Assembly: GCA_951799425.1 (NCBI GenBank)
Contig: OX637392.1
Span: 58,319,093 to 58,383,092, forward strand
From: Ilex aquifolium
Taxonomy: Eukaryota > Streptophyta > Magnoliopsida > Aquifoliales > Aquifoliaceae
Reading direction: 5' to 3'
DNA length: 64,000 nt
In this document: positions 23,080-38,718 of the stretch, one piece after another
How the letters are laid out: each line of letters opens with the position of its first letter
Numbering within the stretch: the stretch's first letter is position 1
Position numbers and translations under genes: made by a program
Notes under the pieces: model-generated
Told to the model about the DNA's origin: nothing
Databases searched by the model: none
What the model saw: the letters and a program-made list of their open reading frames with translations, nothing else

Positions 23080-26000
23080 ATTATATACGTGGAGCAATAG
23101 ACATTTTACCGAGGAGGGGTGAATAAGTTTTTCAATTCAATGCTCAATTGATTATTAATGAAAATTTAAATCACCACAATTACCTCTTCTTACACAAATT
23201 GAATAATGAATAATGAGAACTCCTTTAATCACCAGATCTCAACTTAACCATGACAAATGATTTTAATTAATATTCAATTAATTCACTCAACAATTAATCC
23301 CACGACAATCCAAAAAATGCCAAACCAAACTTGCATACTATGGTTAAATAGATGTCAATAAATCAAATTCACAACACACATAGTGCGCATGTGTGTTCAC
23401 AATCACAAGTGTATACAATAAACAATAAATAATATAAGTGATCTGTTGATATGGAAACCCTCATCGGGAAAAGCCGTAGGGAACCATTTAGGGTTCACCA
23501 AAACCTAATTCACTACTCTTTAAGTCAATATACAAGTACTTGAGTCTTATACCTCAATCAGTACCATGGTTAGATGTTTCTTTCTTTATTGTCTCTCCGC
23601 TAAAGGCCCTCCTTCGACTTCTAATGTAGCTTCACTTGGACCTCCCTGCAGTCGTACGGTTCATCTAGGCCTCGAGCAATCATGGGCACACCAATGATCA
23701 TTGGTGTGCACATACTAATGAGTTTATCAAATCAACAAGATCTTCTTCTCCAAATTGTGAGGTTGAGTATAATCACTAGTGGTAGCCTTTTGAATCTTAC
23801 GAATTTAGGTGTGGTGGAAGCTTTCAAGGTAGAAAGATGATTCTCTTAGAAATCTCACAAGAGGCTTAACCTAGATGTGGAAAAATCTCCTTTTATTTAT
23901 AGGTCCAGAATAAGGGTAGTCTTAATAAATAAGAAAACTCAAATTCGTGAACGACCATTCAATCAGTGGTAGGGTGGTCATAGGGCAGTTTGTCGCTGAA
24001 ATGAAAAACATGTTCCAATCCTAACTAAGACAAGCACCGCTAGAGCAACCATGAGCACCACTCAAGCGAGCTCATAGAGCGAGCCCTGTGTTGTTTTTCA
24101 TAACCTTTTTCCCATTTCTTTTCCTAAATCATGAAGAGACCGCTCTAGCGAAGGCAAGCGAGTATAGATCGGTCCCTACAAGTTTTTAAACATAAAATCA
24201 TGCAAAAACTTGTCATTTTAAGCACTAAAGGGTGTTACTCAAAGTGAGATCCGATTGTGACTTTATTGCTCCAAAATCTGACAAATTTTGAAGCAACAAA
24301 CTCAAACTATGTTTTCAAAACTCATAAATGATTTAGAAAATATTTTCTTTTAAAATCACCTAGGAGTCATAATCGGATTGCTTCCAATTCTATTTTTATC
24401 ATAATCAACCTAAATTAAAAATAACTAAGGGTTCATCTTCGGTATTTAGATCATTACCTTGTCATAAGTATGAAGGTGCATATGAATGTTGAATGATGTT
24501 GTTTTGACGTTTGATCTCATCCCTTCAATAACGCTTTCGGATCATGCACTTGATAGCATCATGACCATGAAAAAGGTTAAAATTTACAATTGACTCCACA
24601 AAAGTAGTCAATTACAAATATGATATAATAATCTCTCTCCATTTTAGCAATTTTGTAACAAAATATACAAGTTAAAAATTAAGATTACAACTCAAAATTA
24701 TTGAACAAAAAAATTGTAAATTTAATCTCAATTAGGTTTGGAAAGCACCAAGATAAACATAGTGCATAAGTATGTATACATCATGCAATTGCAAATATGT
24801 AACATGTTAGAAACTAACTTGCCCAATATGCTTGAGAACTCTATTGATCTATCAATATGAAATACATCAAGTTCTCCCCCTTAATTGGTGTTCATAAGTA
24901 AACTAACAAGTGAAAAATAAATAAAGTAAAATATGTGACTCATGCAAAGTATGCAAATTTACTCCCCTAAAGTATTTGAACAAACTCCCTTTTTCTATTT
25001 TCACATGCAACATATCTAGCCTAATCAAGAGTAAATCTTCTCGATTCCTCTTATATGTACCTAAAATATTCTTTCCCTTTCTGTCACAAATGTCAACCCA
25101 ATAACAACATGCAACAAGCATGATACAGAATCAAGTTACTCAACATATCCTTATCTTATTTGTTATAAATGTCAATTTAGTGACGACTTATAACAATGAT
25201 AACATAGAATCATAATATAAGAAGAATGTATGAATGCACATCAACTAGTCAAATTATATAAGTAAACTAAGCAAGGGACAAATGAGGCATATAACTCAAA
25301 GTCAAATATGATAGAGAATCAATAATAGGACCGAGAATATGTTACAATAACCAAAATAAGTTAAACAAATAAAAAGTTAACAAAAGATAAAAGTTAATAA
25401 ATAAAAAAAATGAAGAGTACTTTAGTACATGCTATGAATGAATATAAAATACTTTCAAGCTCACACGTAACTTATACTACAAATCTCCAAAAGTCACAGC
25501 TCAAATAGCTACATCTCCACCATTATGTCGGGGCAGCTCTGTATCTGAATCAGATTCATCTGTCATTGGTTCCTCAACGATTTGCTTATCATTGATCAAT
25601 TTGCGTAGTCGACCAACTCTTTCTTGGTAAGAGATCCTAAGACCACCTACTGAGTAGTCTCCATGCTGACAATCCCTCTATCTAATGCATCGAGTCTCTG
25701 TGAAGTAAGACGATGATCCTCCTCCATGCACTGTTGCATCCTCGTAAGCATATCAACAACCAATGCTAACTAAGCAGCAAGGATATCAGAACTGGGCTTT
25801 CGTGGTGGTGGTGATGTCCTAGACGTACTAGTCTAAGGATACACTTGTGGTTCTCCTACTGTTTCTGCTATCCCTTCAACGTAGTTAGCCTGGGCCTTAC
25901 TCAACTTTATTGAACTCTTATTCAAAGGCCTCGTAAGATTCTACAACTAGTCACTACGTAGAACTACAATATCATTCCCTTGGCAGATACAAGTAATCAA

Positions 26001-26320
26001 AAATCCAAAAGGCAATATATCTTATACTCGTCTCTCTAAAAAGGCTCTACGAATATATCCAAAGATCATCATAAGAAAACCAAGACCAAATCCTTTACCA
26101 ATTACATAAAGTATCTGAGCTCTAAAAACAGAAAAATCTGAGACATGGGTAGTCAACTCTACATTGTAGTTAGTTACGAGATTGAGCATCCTGTACTCTC
26201 ATGTCAAAGATTTTAAGAAAATTTTTTAATGTGATCCAATGTTCAAGATAGTCAATGCCATACAACTCAGGAGCAACTACATGGGAAGCTGGTAGTAGGT
26301 TCATTGGTCTTGCACGAAAT
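23080..26320 (-). mobile_element. Decayed retroelement-derived region (LARD/gypsy-like)
   Basis: About 3.2 kb without a host gene. The minus strand of 25500-26310 shows weak, broken similarity in style to the 'putative plant transposon protein' segment of large retroelement derivatives (for example ASHVVAPELYGIDYLEHW). The left part has a GAGGGGTGAATAAG motif and AT-rich sequence often seen in such elements. Broken many times; limits approximate. Confidence 0.4.
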
Positions 26321-26901
26321 TAGCTAATTAGAAATGTAATACTAATTGTTTATCTTAAATTGGTAAAAAAATCTACTTACTATGATAAGTCATGTTTGAA
26401 TTAAATGAGGAGAATTTAATTTTGAAAATATATCTAAGTAGATATATATTTATTAAGGATTTGACTTTGGTACTAAGGAAAGTATAATATTGAAATTTAT
26501 AATTTTTTAGGCTAATATACTAGTTACAAATAAAAAATTAGGATCAATTCAAAAATAATTATACTTTTTTGGGATTATATTAAAAATTTTAGGGTTCCGT
26601 TACAAATTTTTAAGGGTCAAATTATAATTTTCGAGAATTTTCACAAATGGATATCAAAATGTTAATATTGATTGCAATTTAAAGACAGTCAATTAATCTT
26701 GAAATGTCAAACTATCAAAGACCCCAAACTTAGTACACACATTAGTAAATCGTACATTGCATAACACAGAAGATTACACACTATGGCTCAGATTGTTGGG
26801 CTCCACATGCTCTTATCACGAGGATTCCAGAGTGTTATAGTATACTGGTACACCTTATTTTCCTCGATTTTCAAATTCAATGGTATTTTTGGTCAGATTA
26901 T

Positions 26902-26909
26902 CATATATA
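26902..26909 (+). promoter_or_regulatory. Candidate TATA box of starch synthase III
   Basis: ATATATAT within TCATATATATGC lies about 120 bp before the start codon. A GA repeat (26918-26940) follows and would be in the leader. Confidence 0.4.
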
Positions 26910-27025
26910 TGCACAGATAGAGAGAGAGAGAGAGAAGGAAATAGAGATCGAGCAATCAGAGGGGGATGTTTCAATTGATTCTGTGGTGAAGAACAGACCT
27001 TCCAAAACATTCTCAGTAGGCTTTC

Positions 27026-30000
27026 ATGGAGATCTCTTTGCCAGTGCATAAACCCGTCTGTTCCAAAACTAGTGACAGAGCTCATTTCAAGATCAAACCT
27101 TCTCTTGGGTTCTTTCCACATGGAAGAACTGGGCAATCCTTCCAAGTAAATCTTCTGGTCCTTGCTTGTATACTTTCATAACATATTAACATCGTGTGTG
27201 TGTGTGTGTATGTGTGTGTATCGTAAGTTCAAAGTTGAGTGGCTGGTTTTTTGATTGATTATGAGCATACCCACATCAATATATGGTTGTATTTTCAGTA
27301 GAGTTGGAATTCTAATGGCAGTTTTTGATTTGTCGAATAAAATAACGATTAGTGTTTGGTTAAGTGATGTTGCTTTTCGGTTATCTGAGTTGGGTTGTTT
27401 ATCATAGAAATTTGACACACACAAATGTTTATGATTTGTTCCTGAATCTCATGTTGCTGCGCACTGTATGTATCCTATCTTGTCAATTCACCCAAGGTGA
27501 AAACTATTCATAGCTTGGGGGTAAAATATGATTAATGTAATGGTTGGTCTGATTGTTTAATACTTGTTCTCTTCACTACATTTACCTAATTCTGGACATA
27601 TTTTGTTAATTGAGCTGTATTTTGAAAAAGTTTTTGTTTTGATACATTCGGCACAGTCTTCTTCATGGTACAAAGATTACTCTGTGGCTGGAATCACTGC
27701 AAGTGCGGGTTGGTTTCTTTAATTGACTGCCTTTGATTCGATGTTTTAATTTCTTGGTTTTCCTTTTTAAGTACTTAAATTATATTCCACTTTATATGTT
27801 TTAGATTTTTCAAGGAGAAGACAGAGGAAATTTTCAACGGCAAGCCCTGAAGGCTCTGTGCCGAAAGGATTTATGCCAAGGACGCAGGTAGGAACAAGCA
27901 CCCAGAGGAGGGATCAGAAGAATAATGGACAAAAAGAAGGTCCAAGTACTCCCGCGACCAAAGATCTTGCAGGTCCAAATCAGAAAACAGCTGAAGTGAA
28001 AGTTGAAACAGATCAAAAAGAGTCTGTTGAAATTGAGCAAGCAGAGAAAGTTGAGGAAGAAATTGAAAATGAAATTCATATTGCTAAAGTAAGTCAATTG
28101 GCAGAAAAAAGAGGAACTGGTCCAATTGATGAGGATTTGATAGAGTCACAGAAAATGAAAATCAATGCAAAGAGTGTTGGTGGAGATAGTGATAGAATAG
28201 CTTTAGAGGGAAAGCACCTGGATATCAGTAAAAGTAATGAAGCAAAACAATGTGAAAGCAATAAGATTGATGTGTCACAGGGAACAACATATACAAAGGG
28301 TAACACTGGGGATGCTATTGATAGGACAAAATTAGAAGGAAAGCATGTGGATATTACTAAAGGTGATGACATCACACAGAATAGAAGCGCTGAAATTGAT
28401 GAGTCACAGAAAGCGTTGAAATCAATGGAACATATTCAGAAGACCGATGTGTCAGTTAGTGAAGAAAAAGCCTTTGAGGATTCTTATCTAAAGTTAAAGC
28501 TGGAGATGGAAGCAGATTTACGAAGACAGGAACTGGAGAGGCTTGCTGAGGAGAACTACTTGAAAGGATACAAACTGTTTTATTATCCCAAGGTGGTAAA
28601 CCCTGATCAAGATATAGAAGTGTTCCTTAATACTAGCCTCTCCACATTGGATAATGAACCTGATGTCATGATCATGGGGGCTTTTAATGACTGGCGATGG
28701 AAATCTTTTACCATAAAGCTGAACAAGTCTCATCTCAATGGGGATTGGTGGTCTTGCCTGGTTCATGTTCCTAAGGAAGCATACAAGATGGATTTTGTGT
28801 TCTTTAATGGAAAAGATGTCTATGACAATAATGACAGTAAAGATTTCTGCATAACTGTGGAAGGGGGAATGGATGTTTTCGAGTTTGAAAATTTCCTGCT
28901 TGAGGAGAAACGTAGGGAACTTGATAAACTTGCTGAGGAGCAAGCTGAAAGAGAAAGACAAGCTGAAGAACAAAGGCGAATAGAAGCAGATAATGCAGCA
29001 AGAGAAGCTGATAGAGCACAGGCGAGAGAGGAGGCTGCAAAGAGACGGGGAATGTTGCAAGAGTTGATGAAGAAGGCTGTGACATCCCTTGATAATGTCT
29101 GGTACATAGAGCCTAGCAACTTCAAAGGTGAGGACATGGTGAGGTTATATTACAACAGAAACTCTGGTCCACTTACTCATCTAAAGGACATATGGATTCA
29201 TGGAGGGTATAATAATTGGAAAGATGGGTTATCTATTGATGCAAGACTTGTCAGCTCGGACAGAAAGGATGGAGATTGGTGGTATGCTGATGGTACGCAT
29301 GAAGATAAAACTCACTTACCTGACAATGTTTGATATTATTTTTAGTACTTGAGTAGGGATTCAAGTGTTATTACAGTGGCATAAATTATACTGTAGTGGA
29401 TATGCAGGATGCTGCAGTTGGGAAAAACAATGTGTAAATGATTTTCAGCAGCTTGTTTAAAGGTTTTGTTGAGTTGAGTCAAGCTTTTGATAGAGGATGC
29501 AATTGAAATGCATTTGACATTAGTATTGAATTAGGACTAATTAATTTATCCTTACTTTATAGTTGTTCGGGGAAGGCCAGGTTGGAATCATGCTAGCATT
29601 AATGTTGGAGTTGTCTATACAAAATTATAGTTGACTTGAGCATCACGAGATTTGGTAATTGATATTTTCCTTATCTTGGAAGTCTGGAAGCTGTCAACTT
29701 GCATCCTGATACTGGACCATCATTAACATTCTAGGCCCGTTACAAGTTAATGGATGAAAATACTGTGGAAGCCACACAAATCTTACTAACTTCTATTCTG
29801 TTTTGAAATTGTCATGTTGCTTGTTCTTTTTCAGTGGATCTGTATTTCTTATTTTATTTGATTGTAGGTTGTCATTTACTCCTTCGTTTTGAAAATTCCT
29901 GTTTAAATGATATTGTTGAGTGCTAGCAAGTATTTTAACAAATTTTTGTAACTCATTTTTAATTTGGCTATTGGTGTTGGTATAACTTTACAGTAGTGAC

Positions 30001-33000
30001 TACATACCTGTTATGCTAGGCTTTGAATTTCTTGACATATCGGAGAAACTGATATAAATAAACTAAGATACTTGAGAGTTGAGATGCCCTAGCCAAATTA
30101 ATATGTATGCTTTATTTCGATTCTAGTCGTTGGATTATATTTTCCTTCATAAAAAGATAGTTATTAGCTTTGCAGGATGTATTAGGAACATTCACTGCTC
30201 TAATTGCATCGCCATTGCCCAATGAATTGATTCACCCATAGTTTTTCATCAAATGTTGAAGTTTCTAACGTCACTGCACAAAAGCAGGTGATGAAGTGAA
30301 CGTTTGTGTGTATCCTCCTCCTCACTCCCGAAAGTATTGATCATAAAATCCCTCTTTTCATAGATATTCCCATCGTTTTTCAACTAATAACGGAGGGTCA
30401 CAGCTTATGCTATGAATGTCAAGAGAGCATATCGATATTTCTTATAAAAAATATTGAGTATAGGTTCTCCCATAAGCATAATGGAGGCACTTCTTTTCTT
30501 GCTAAATGTGTTGGTTTGAAGTAACTGCTCAAGTATTGTTTTTTTTAGATAAAAATGTATTCGTGGTTATCTTAATTGAGAACATATAGATTGCCTCATC
30601 AACCTATATTCTTCAAATTGGGGAGATATGACAGATGATAGTGATCTTCTTATAGCATTGTTAGTAAATATCTATAACTTATAAGTTCATACACTATGTA
30701 TATATATTGATTTTCCTTCTTCCACTCTGTTACAAGTTGTGTGATAGCTTTTACCTGAGCAACCACTTGGTGTTCTCCAGTTGTTGTACCTGATCGAGCC
30801 CTTGTCTTGGATTGGGTTTTTGCTGACGGCCCACCACAGCATGCCTCTGTCTATGACAACAATTGTCACCAAGATTTCCATGCTATTGTGCCAATATGCA
30901 TTCCTGAAGAACTGTACTGGGTTGAGGAAGAACACCAGATATATAAAAAACTTCAAGAGGATAGAAGGTTAAGGGAGGAGGCTATACGTGCCAAGGTCAG
31001 TAATTTATAGTGAAATTACTTTTAGAGCTCCTCACTGCAAGTTGGTTCATAATCTTTCAAAATTAATACCGGGGATTTCTGTTTCTTTTGGGGAATTATT
31101 GGTTCACCAATTTCAGCTTTGCTTGAGTGAACTTCCCCCCTCTCTCTCTCTCTCCACATTTTATTATTGTTCTCATTTTATTGTTCTTCATCATTGACAG
31201 GCTGAAAGAACAGCACGTATGAAAGCTGAAACAAAGGAAAGGACTTTGAAAATCTTTCTGTTGTCTCAAAAGCATATAGTCTATACCGAGCCTCTCAATG
31301 TTCAAGCAGGAAGCACTGTGACAGTTTTCTATAATCCTGCCAACACCGTGCTAAATGGAAAACCCGAAATTTGGTTCAGATGCTCGTTTAACCGTTGGAC
31401 CCACCGAATGGGTACCTTGCCACCTCAGAAAATGTTGCCTGCAGAATATGGCTCTCATGTCAAAGCCACTGGTGAGGTTTTCAGTTGTTTAATACTAATA
31501 TGGATATAATCTTGGGTTTTAAATGGCACTTATGTCATGGGATTTTACAAGCCAAATTTCTGAACAGCTTTGGAGTGTAAGATCTCATTGCCCTTAATGC
31601 GATTGCCATTAATATTCAAATGGTTATGTATGTCCGACTAACGATGATTGTTGTTCAATCACATTTTTGTTCAGAGCCATGGGCTCTTATTGTCCAAGCA
31701 TTATGAGTTTCCCTTCATGCTCCATTCAAAACTTGCAAAGAAGGGAAGGAATGGACCGAAAAAGGCTTTAGAAGCAAGACATTTTTCAAGCATTGTCTTG
31801 TCCTTCCTTTTCTTGACCATACTTCTTTCAAATATCCAAATATGTCTAAGGGAAGTGTATAAATGATTTTTCAGTGAACTTTTGGTTGAGCTATTCAGAG
31901 CTATATCGTGCCATCTGCTCTTGTCATGGCCTCTGCATTACCATCGATGTTATCTGTCCATGTACATAAATTAACATTTAGTTGATAGAGTTATTAACCT
32001 ATTTCATTTGTCAGAGGGGTAAATTTTTTATAAATATGCTCTTTGGCAGTCAAGGTTCCATTAGATGCATATATGATGGACTTTGTATTCTCCGAGAGGG
32101 AAGATGGTGGAATTTTTGACAACAAAAATGGTATGGACTACCACTTACCTGTATTTGGAGGAGTTGTAAAGGAACCACCAATGCACATTGTCCATATTGC
32201 TGTTGAAATGGCACCCATTGCAAAGGTAAACTTTGGTCAGTGGGCTGCTCCACTTTATGATTATGCACAGTGTTACGAGTTTATGGTTCTTTTAACTCCT
32301 ACTATTTCAAATTAGAAAAAGTATTTTGACTTATCAGAGGAAAATAAACAAAATATTTTGATTATTTGACAATGTGTTCTGTGAGTTCAGCAACTGGAGG
32401 GCAGATGTTGAATTGGTCATTAGAATATACATGAACCAAATTCTCAGAGGTAATGTTTATTACCAAGAGGAATTTGATAGCCAATGCTCAGAGGGAGTGT
32501 GGCTCTGGTTTATGGGTGATGGTTTTGGTGTACTTATCACAGCATCTATTTTGTGGACAACCAAAGAAAAATTTTAATGGATGATACTACCACAAACATC
32601 TTGGAAGTGGGATAGTGTGTGGGCCAGTTATGTTGAGTAATCCTACTTTTGACAATGTGAGAAAAAATAAAAATTGATTCCCTGAGAAGAAAATAGCAAA
32701 AGAAATACATATTTATTGTTAACGAAGTAGATACGTTTGAAAACAAAATTAAATTGACAATTACTAGAACTTCAACTAAAGTTATACTTGGAGCAAATTA
32801 GATGTTCCTCTTTGCTTGCTGCAAGTTATTATTGTTCTGTGTGGCCCTTTACGGTAATATATAGCTAGAAACTAGTGTTTCAGATAGTTCCTGGTAGACA
32901 ATTTGCTTAATGTTCTATGACCTGATGTTTCTTCAATTAATTTGAGCTAAAACAAGTGTAGAGAGCAAGTGTACTGGTACAGGTCATGGATATGGGGATA

Positions 33001-36000
33001 GCATTGTTTTTCTCTTGTTTGGCTTTTCGTCGCTAAACTTTGTTGTCTCCACGAAATTAATGTCCTCTCTGTTTCTGTATTTCTATCTTTTGTTCTAGTT
33101 AGTTAGTTATATTTATTCAAAACTTTATTGAGTTTTTTGGTTCTTTATAATTGGAAGCTCTCCTTTTTCTCGTGAACTCCCAAATATAGGATACATCTAA
33201 ATATTATTTATTGTTTTGACAGTAATTGCAGCACATTTTGCTGAATGCACGAGTTGGGTTTTCTGAACCTCGATGACAAAGAATAGATTAATTAAAAGAT
33301 AAAGAAATGGAGTTACTGACATGTTTGGTATCTGAGAAAATAAAGCGGAAGGGAAGGCAGCCCAATATATAACTTCAAATTTTTGACATTGACTCCCATA
33401 ACTTCTTCTGAAATGATGAAAAAATTATGTGCTATGGAAATAGGGTGTAGTAATCTTTATCTCAAAGAACATCTTTGTTAAATAATGAAATATCAGCAAT
33501 AGATAGCTTTCACAAAAGCCATCTGTTGATAACTTGTGTACCATTGTCCTTTTGTGTCAGGTTCAAATATCATATAATATCTAAGTTATATAAAATTCTA
33601 TTACATTCTGTTATGTTGTTTATTTTTTTGCAGGTGGGAGGCCTTGGTGATGTTGTCACTAGTCTTTCACGCGCTGTTCAGGATTTAAACCACAATGTTG
33701 ATATCATCCTTCCAAAGTATGACTGTTTGAGGCTTAACAATGTAAGCCTCAGTTCTTGTTCTCATTTTTCTGCATCTTATCATATTTCTTGTCCAGGGTT
33801 TTAATGCTGCAAAACAGAGACGCTGTCTGTTAGTCGTTGGTATGTAAGTATGGCTGTTTGTTGGGAGTCACTTGGGACACGTGAGCTGTTCCTTCTAGAA
33901 CTTAGTAGAAAAACCAAACTATAGCATGAGCCCACAAGACTGCTTGTTAGCTCCCCACCCCTGGTCTGGTACTTATGAAATCATTGATGGCCATATTACT
34001 GGAAAATAGTTACATTAGTTTTTGGGTATTGAGTACAATGGAGAAACAAGATTCATGTAGCCGACCCCAAATCATTGGGATTAAGTGATGAATTTCTATT
34101 TCCTGTAGTTGTTTGAACCAGTGGCCTGTTCATTTCAATGCACCTTTGACCTGCAGTGTTTACATTTGTTCTACTGGAGGTGAAGATGTCCACTTGAGCA
34201 GATTAATTGGGTTGAGTCCAACTGGGAAACTTTTGGGCTGCATAATGCCTATCTGGTTGATGATTGAGATTATCTAGTTGGTTTCAATTTTGGTAAAATA
34301 GTTTACTAACTACTTAGGCTTTCTATGATGGGCATTAGGCATCACATTCCTGGCCAATCTCCCCACATACTATCTGAAGTTATTTTGTCACAGAGCCGCA
34401 CAATTCTTAGTGTTTTGATGTTTTAAAACCATATAGGCAACTTATCTGAAAGGTGGTTGTTACTATCTGAAATTTGGTACTGTGAGATCACAATATTTTT
34501 CCTTATTATTTGAAATATTGAATATGAATTTTCAAAGCTTTAAACCAAGTTTCTTTTAAGGATTTTATATTTCAGTTCACTGATATATATGTGTTGAGAT
34601 AGGTAAAGGACTTTCAGTATCATAAAAGCTACTTCTGGGGTGGGACTGAGATAAAAGTTTGGTTTGGGAAGGTGGAAGGACTTTCTGTCTACTTTTTGGA
34701 GCCTCAAAACGGGTAAGTAGTACTCCTGCTGCACCCTCAGTATGTTTATGCAGAGTTTGATTTCTTTTCTGGAAGTTTATTGCTTAAGGTTATGGCTGTA
34801 CTTGTCTTGTCATCTGCTATGCACATATATAGATTACTTACATAGTGGCTGTTAACTTTATTCTTAAAGTGATTGAAGAGATGATGCATGAGTTTTAGCT
34901 TATAGGGAGACTGATTTTTCTCAATTCAGTTCCACTCTTATTTTCACAAGCAGGGTGATCTGGAATACAACTTCTCATTCTGTATATTCAACTATTTGGG
35001 AGACCAATTCATTGCCTTAGTGTGGCTTTAAGACACTGCATGGACCAAATTATTGCAGGCTCTCAGTATGATGAGATAGCTGTGTCCTTCATTCACTTGT
35101 CGCCTTTGGAAGGCTTGCCAGTATCATGCCTGAAACTCTAAAGTTTACCCTTAAAAAATTATATACTCCATACATCCTCCCATGCATTTGAGTTCTTTTT
35201 TTCCCCAAAATTGTAGGAAAGAAACAGAAATGTGGGGGGTCAGGCCAACTTCTGACAATTGTGCTTAATTTCATTAGCTTTGAGGGATGGCAAGCTGGAT
35301 GGGATCGTACTCACTTTGTCATGATAATAGTCTTCCATTTTTTCACACGTGTTATCAGCTTTTGCATAAACACAAAAAGTAATGGAAAGATCATGGTGCT
35401 TTCAAAGACCAAATCTGATAGCTATGAGCTGAGCTTGCATCAAATCATATGGTTTTGACCTAAGTTCTTTTTCCCCCTCTTGAACTCACTGCCGCTTTCT
35501 TTTGGAGGACCTGTGGGGGTGCAAGTAAAGCAATTTTGTCTCCTTGTATATGTGAGGTACACTACCACCTAATAGAAAAAGGATTCACATTACAGTAACC
35601 TACAAACTCTAGAATATACAGTCTAGCTACAGATAAGGAAGGGTGCACCACATAAAGTATCACCAAACCATTCATGAACTTTTAGAAATTAATCATTTGT
35701 TTTCTTGTTGCATTCCTATTGAAGATTGCGTCACAAATGATTTGCTGTTACTGTCAGCGGCAAAGTTGTAAACCAAGAAAAGGTGTTATGTATAAGTCAA
35801 ACTGTACCACTTTTGTTTCCTATATTTTTTGGCTGTGCAGTCCTATTGTACTTATTGTTATACTCAGACCAACCTGAATCCTGTGACTGAAGTTGTAATA
35901 TTTATCAAACAGAACCATTCAAATGATCTTTAAATTTCCATATGCACACAGTGATTTATTATGAGGATGGCACGACAAATCCATTGTCACAGGTTGTTGT

Positions 36001-38686
36001 AATTATAACTAAATATCTACTTAATTATCTTCTCCTGGCAGATTCTTTTCGGCTGGGTGCATCTATGGTTGTAGGAATGATGGGGAAAGATTTGGTTTCT
36101 TTTGTCACGCTGCTCTTGAATTTCTTCTTCAAAGTGGATTTCATCCTGTAAGTTTTAGACAAATTATGTCCCACTTATTTAACTTCAACATATTTCTGAT
36201 CATTCATTTGCAAGCAGAAGTGTTAAAACCAGAGTTTAAAATATACATCTTTCATGCACTGAACCTGGAGAGTATATAAGATTTCTTATGCCATCCATCA
36301 TTTTTGGCCCCCTGTTGTTCTGTAAGCCATACATTGTTATGTGTCTATTTTATATGAGGATGGTGTCAGTTGTTGTCATATGCATGTAGGCAGACACTAA
36401 ATAGAACAATTGGATTAACATCCATTAAATAAAACACATTAAAATAAAGCACTTCCTTTTCCTTGCATGGAAACCTGAACATAGTATTATTTTTCTGGTG
36501 GTCTTGTTTAACCCTAAGAATGACCATTCATTTACCGGATATTGTCACACAAGCACATGTAGACACAAATATACTTGAATTAGTTTTCGTTAACAGTTAT
36601 TGCTATAATATACTTATTTTCAAGCGCGTGCTGTTTTGTATATTACAGGATATTATCCATTGCCATGATTGGTCTAGTGCTCCAGTTGCTTGGTTATTTA
36701 AGGATCATTATATGCATTATGGTCTTAGTAAAGCTCGAGTTGTCTTCACCATTCATAACCTTGAATTTGGGGCACCTCTCATTGGGAAAGCAATGGCATA
36801 CTCAGACAAGGCTACAACTGTTAGTGCTTATGACATTCTTTTGAAGATTTCATATCTTTAGTTCTTGTGGAAGTTGTTACTTTTTATTCCTGTTAAAGTT
36901 TCATTTCTCTTAGAATTAGAGAAGCTGCAATTACCACCATTGCAGAAGCAATGTCCTATTTCATGGCCTTTTATCATGTAATTAATTCCTGTTTAAACCT
37001 TCAGGTTTCGCCCACTTACTCACGGGAGGTTTCTGGAAACCCTTCCATTGCTCCTAATCTTTACAAGTTTCATGGTATATTAAATGGAATTGACCCAGAT
37101 ATATGGGATCCATATCATGATAAATTCATTCCTGTGAGTAGTTCCTCTTCTGTCTGTTTCTGTCAATTTATTACATATGGAGGATCAAATTAGAGTAATA
37201 AAATTGCTGTTGCTGCCATCTTACATAATGTTTATTATTTCCTGCTATTTAGGAATTGATCTTTATAGCATGCTGTTTGAATGTCTCCATGTGGAAATAG
37301 AATGCCAGATGAAATCAATCCCATCTGCTCACTGTTTGAATGTCTCCTTGTGGAAATAGAATGCAAGATGAAATCAATCTCATCTGCTTCTAAATTTGAT
37401 GGGCATATTGAACTTCCCAGGAATCAGATCAATAGGATTATGACCAAGTATCAAAAATGCGTTTCAGTGTATTGTTTTGGTGAAACATTTCGGGAACACA
37501 GTGGAAACAGAGACAAAATTCGGAAACGTGGAAACAGATGGAAACATAAATCAAAATCTCTTCATTTATATAGATAAGCTTCATTATAGATTAATTGAGC
37601 ATGTTTATTCTCTTAACATCAATTTTGTACTAGATAACATCAAGTTGGAGAAGAAAAAAAAGGTTAAAGGCGGTAGTCAATTCAACTAATGTCTAACACT
37701 TTATTTTCGTCAAACAAACACAACTACATGATATTAAGGTCTCATAACACAACTAAAGTGCACATGAGCATCATATGATGAATACATAGTACAAAACTAT
37801 ATCCATTCCGCTGTAGAAATAATTTGGAAACGTGATGAAAACAAAGAAAAACTTTGAAAATTTATTTACGAAACATTTCGAAAGATGGGTCAAAAATATA
37901 ATGGAACATACTGGAACACGTCGAAACATACCGAAATACATAAAAACATACCGAAACACCTTGAAGCATGAGGATTTCAATATTCAATACCTGATTCGTT
38001 TTGGTATCCATGAAAACATAAATGTTTTTGAAACGAAGTTTAGTTCCTTGATTACGATACATAATAAATGCCTCTTTTCTTGGTTTCTTTCTTATTGCTG
38101 ATGGTGAATTACCCTTATCTATCAACTTTTTAGGCAATTATATATCAAATAACTATTAAGACTAGAAGGGTGGCATATCGTATCACCATCCTGTCCTATT
38201 TTCTACAATATTTTTGAATCAGTTCCACATTGATACGGATTTAAGTTTACAATTGGTTGGTGATTCAACACACAAATACCACACCCTTGTTCTTTTCTTC
38301 CAAAACATCTGTGGCTAATATTTACGCATGTTAGTACAGGTGTCATACACTTCTGAAAATGTTGTTGAAGGCAAAAGGGCAGCCAAGGAAGCCTTGCAAC
38401 AAAGACTTGGTTTAAAAAGTGCTGATCTGCCTTTGGTAGGAATTATCACTCGCTTAACTCATCAGAAAGGAATCCACCTCATCAAACATGCCATCTGGCA
38501 CACCCTGGAACGCAATGGGCAGGTTATTTTACTTATATTCTCTTGTTCAAGGGGTGAAAGGCAACCTCATGTAATAGTCTGCCTATAATTGTCCAATTCT
38601 TGCATTACTGTTCGCATGACATCTAATCAAATATATGATAGACCAAACTTCTTAACAGTGGGATAGAAAGCCACCAACTCTCTCTG

Positions 38687-38718
<32 letters not shown>

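Noticed and set aside
25500-26310. Possible host gene on the minus strand
   Set aside because: Broken throughout and in the style of a retroelement-derived protein; treated as a fossil.
28518-29137. Several Ser/Leu/Phe-rich minus-strand frames of 90-180 aa
   Set aside because: Shadows of the GAA/AAG-rich third exon of SS3.
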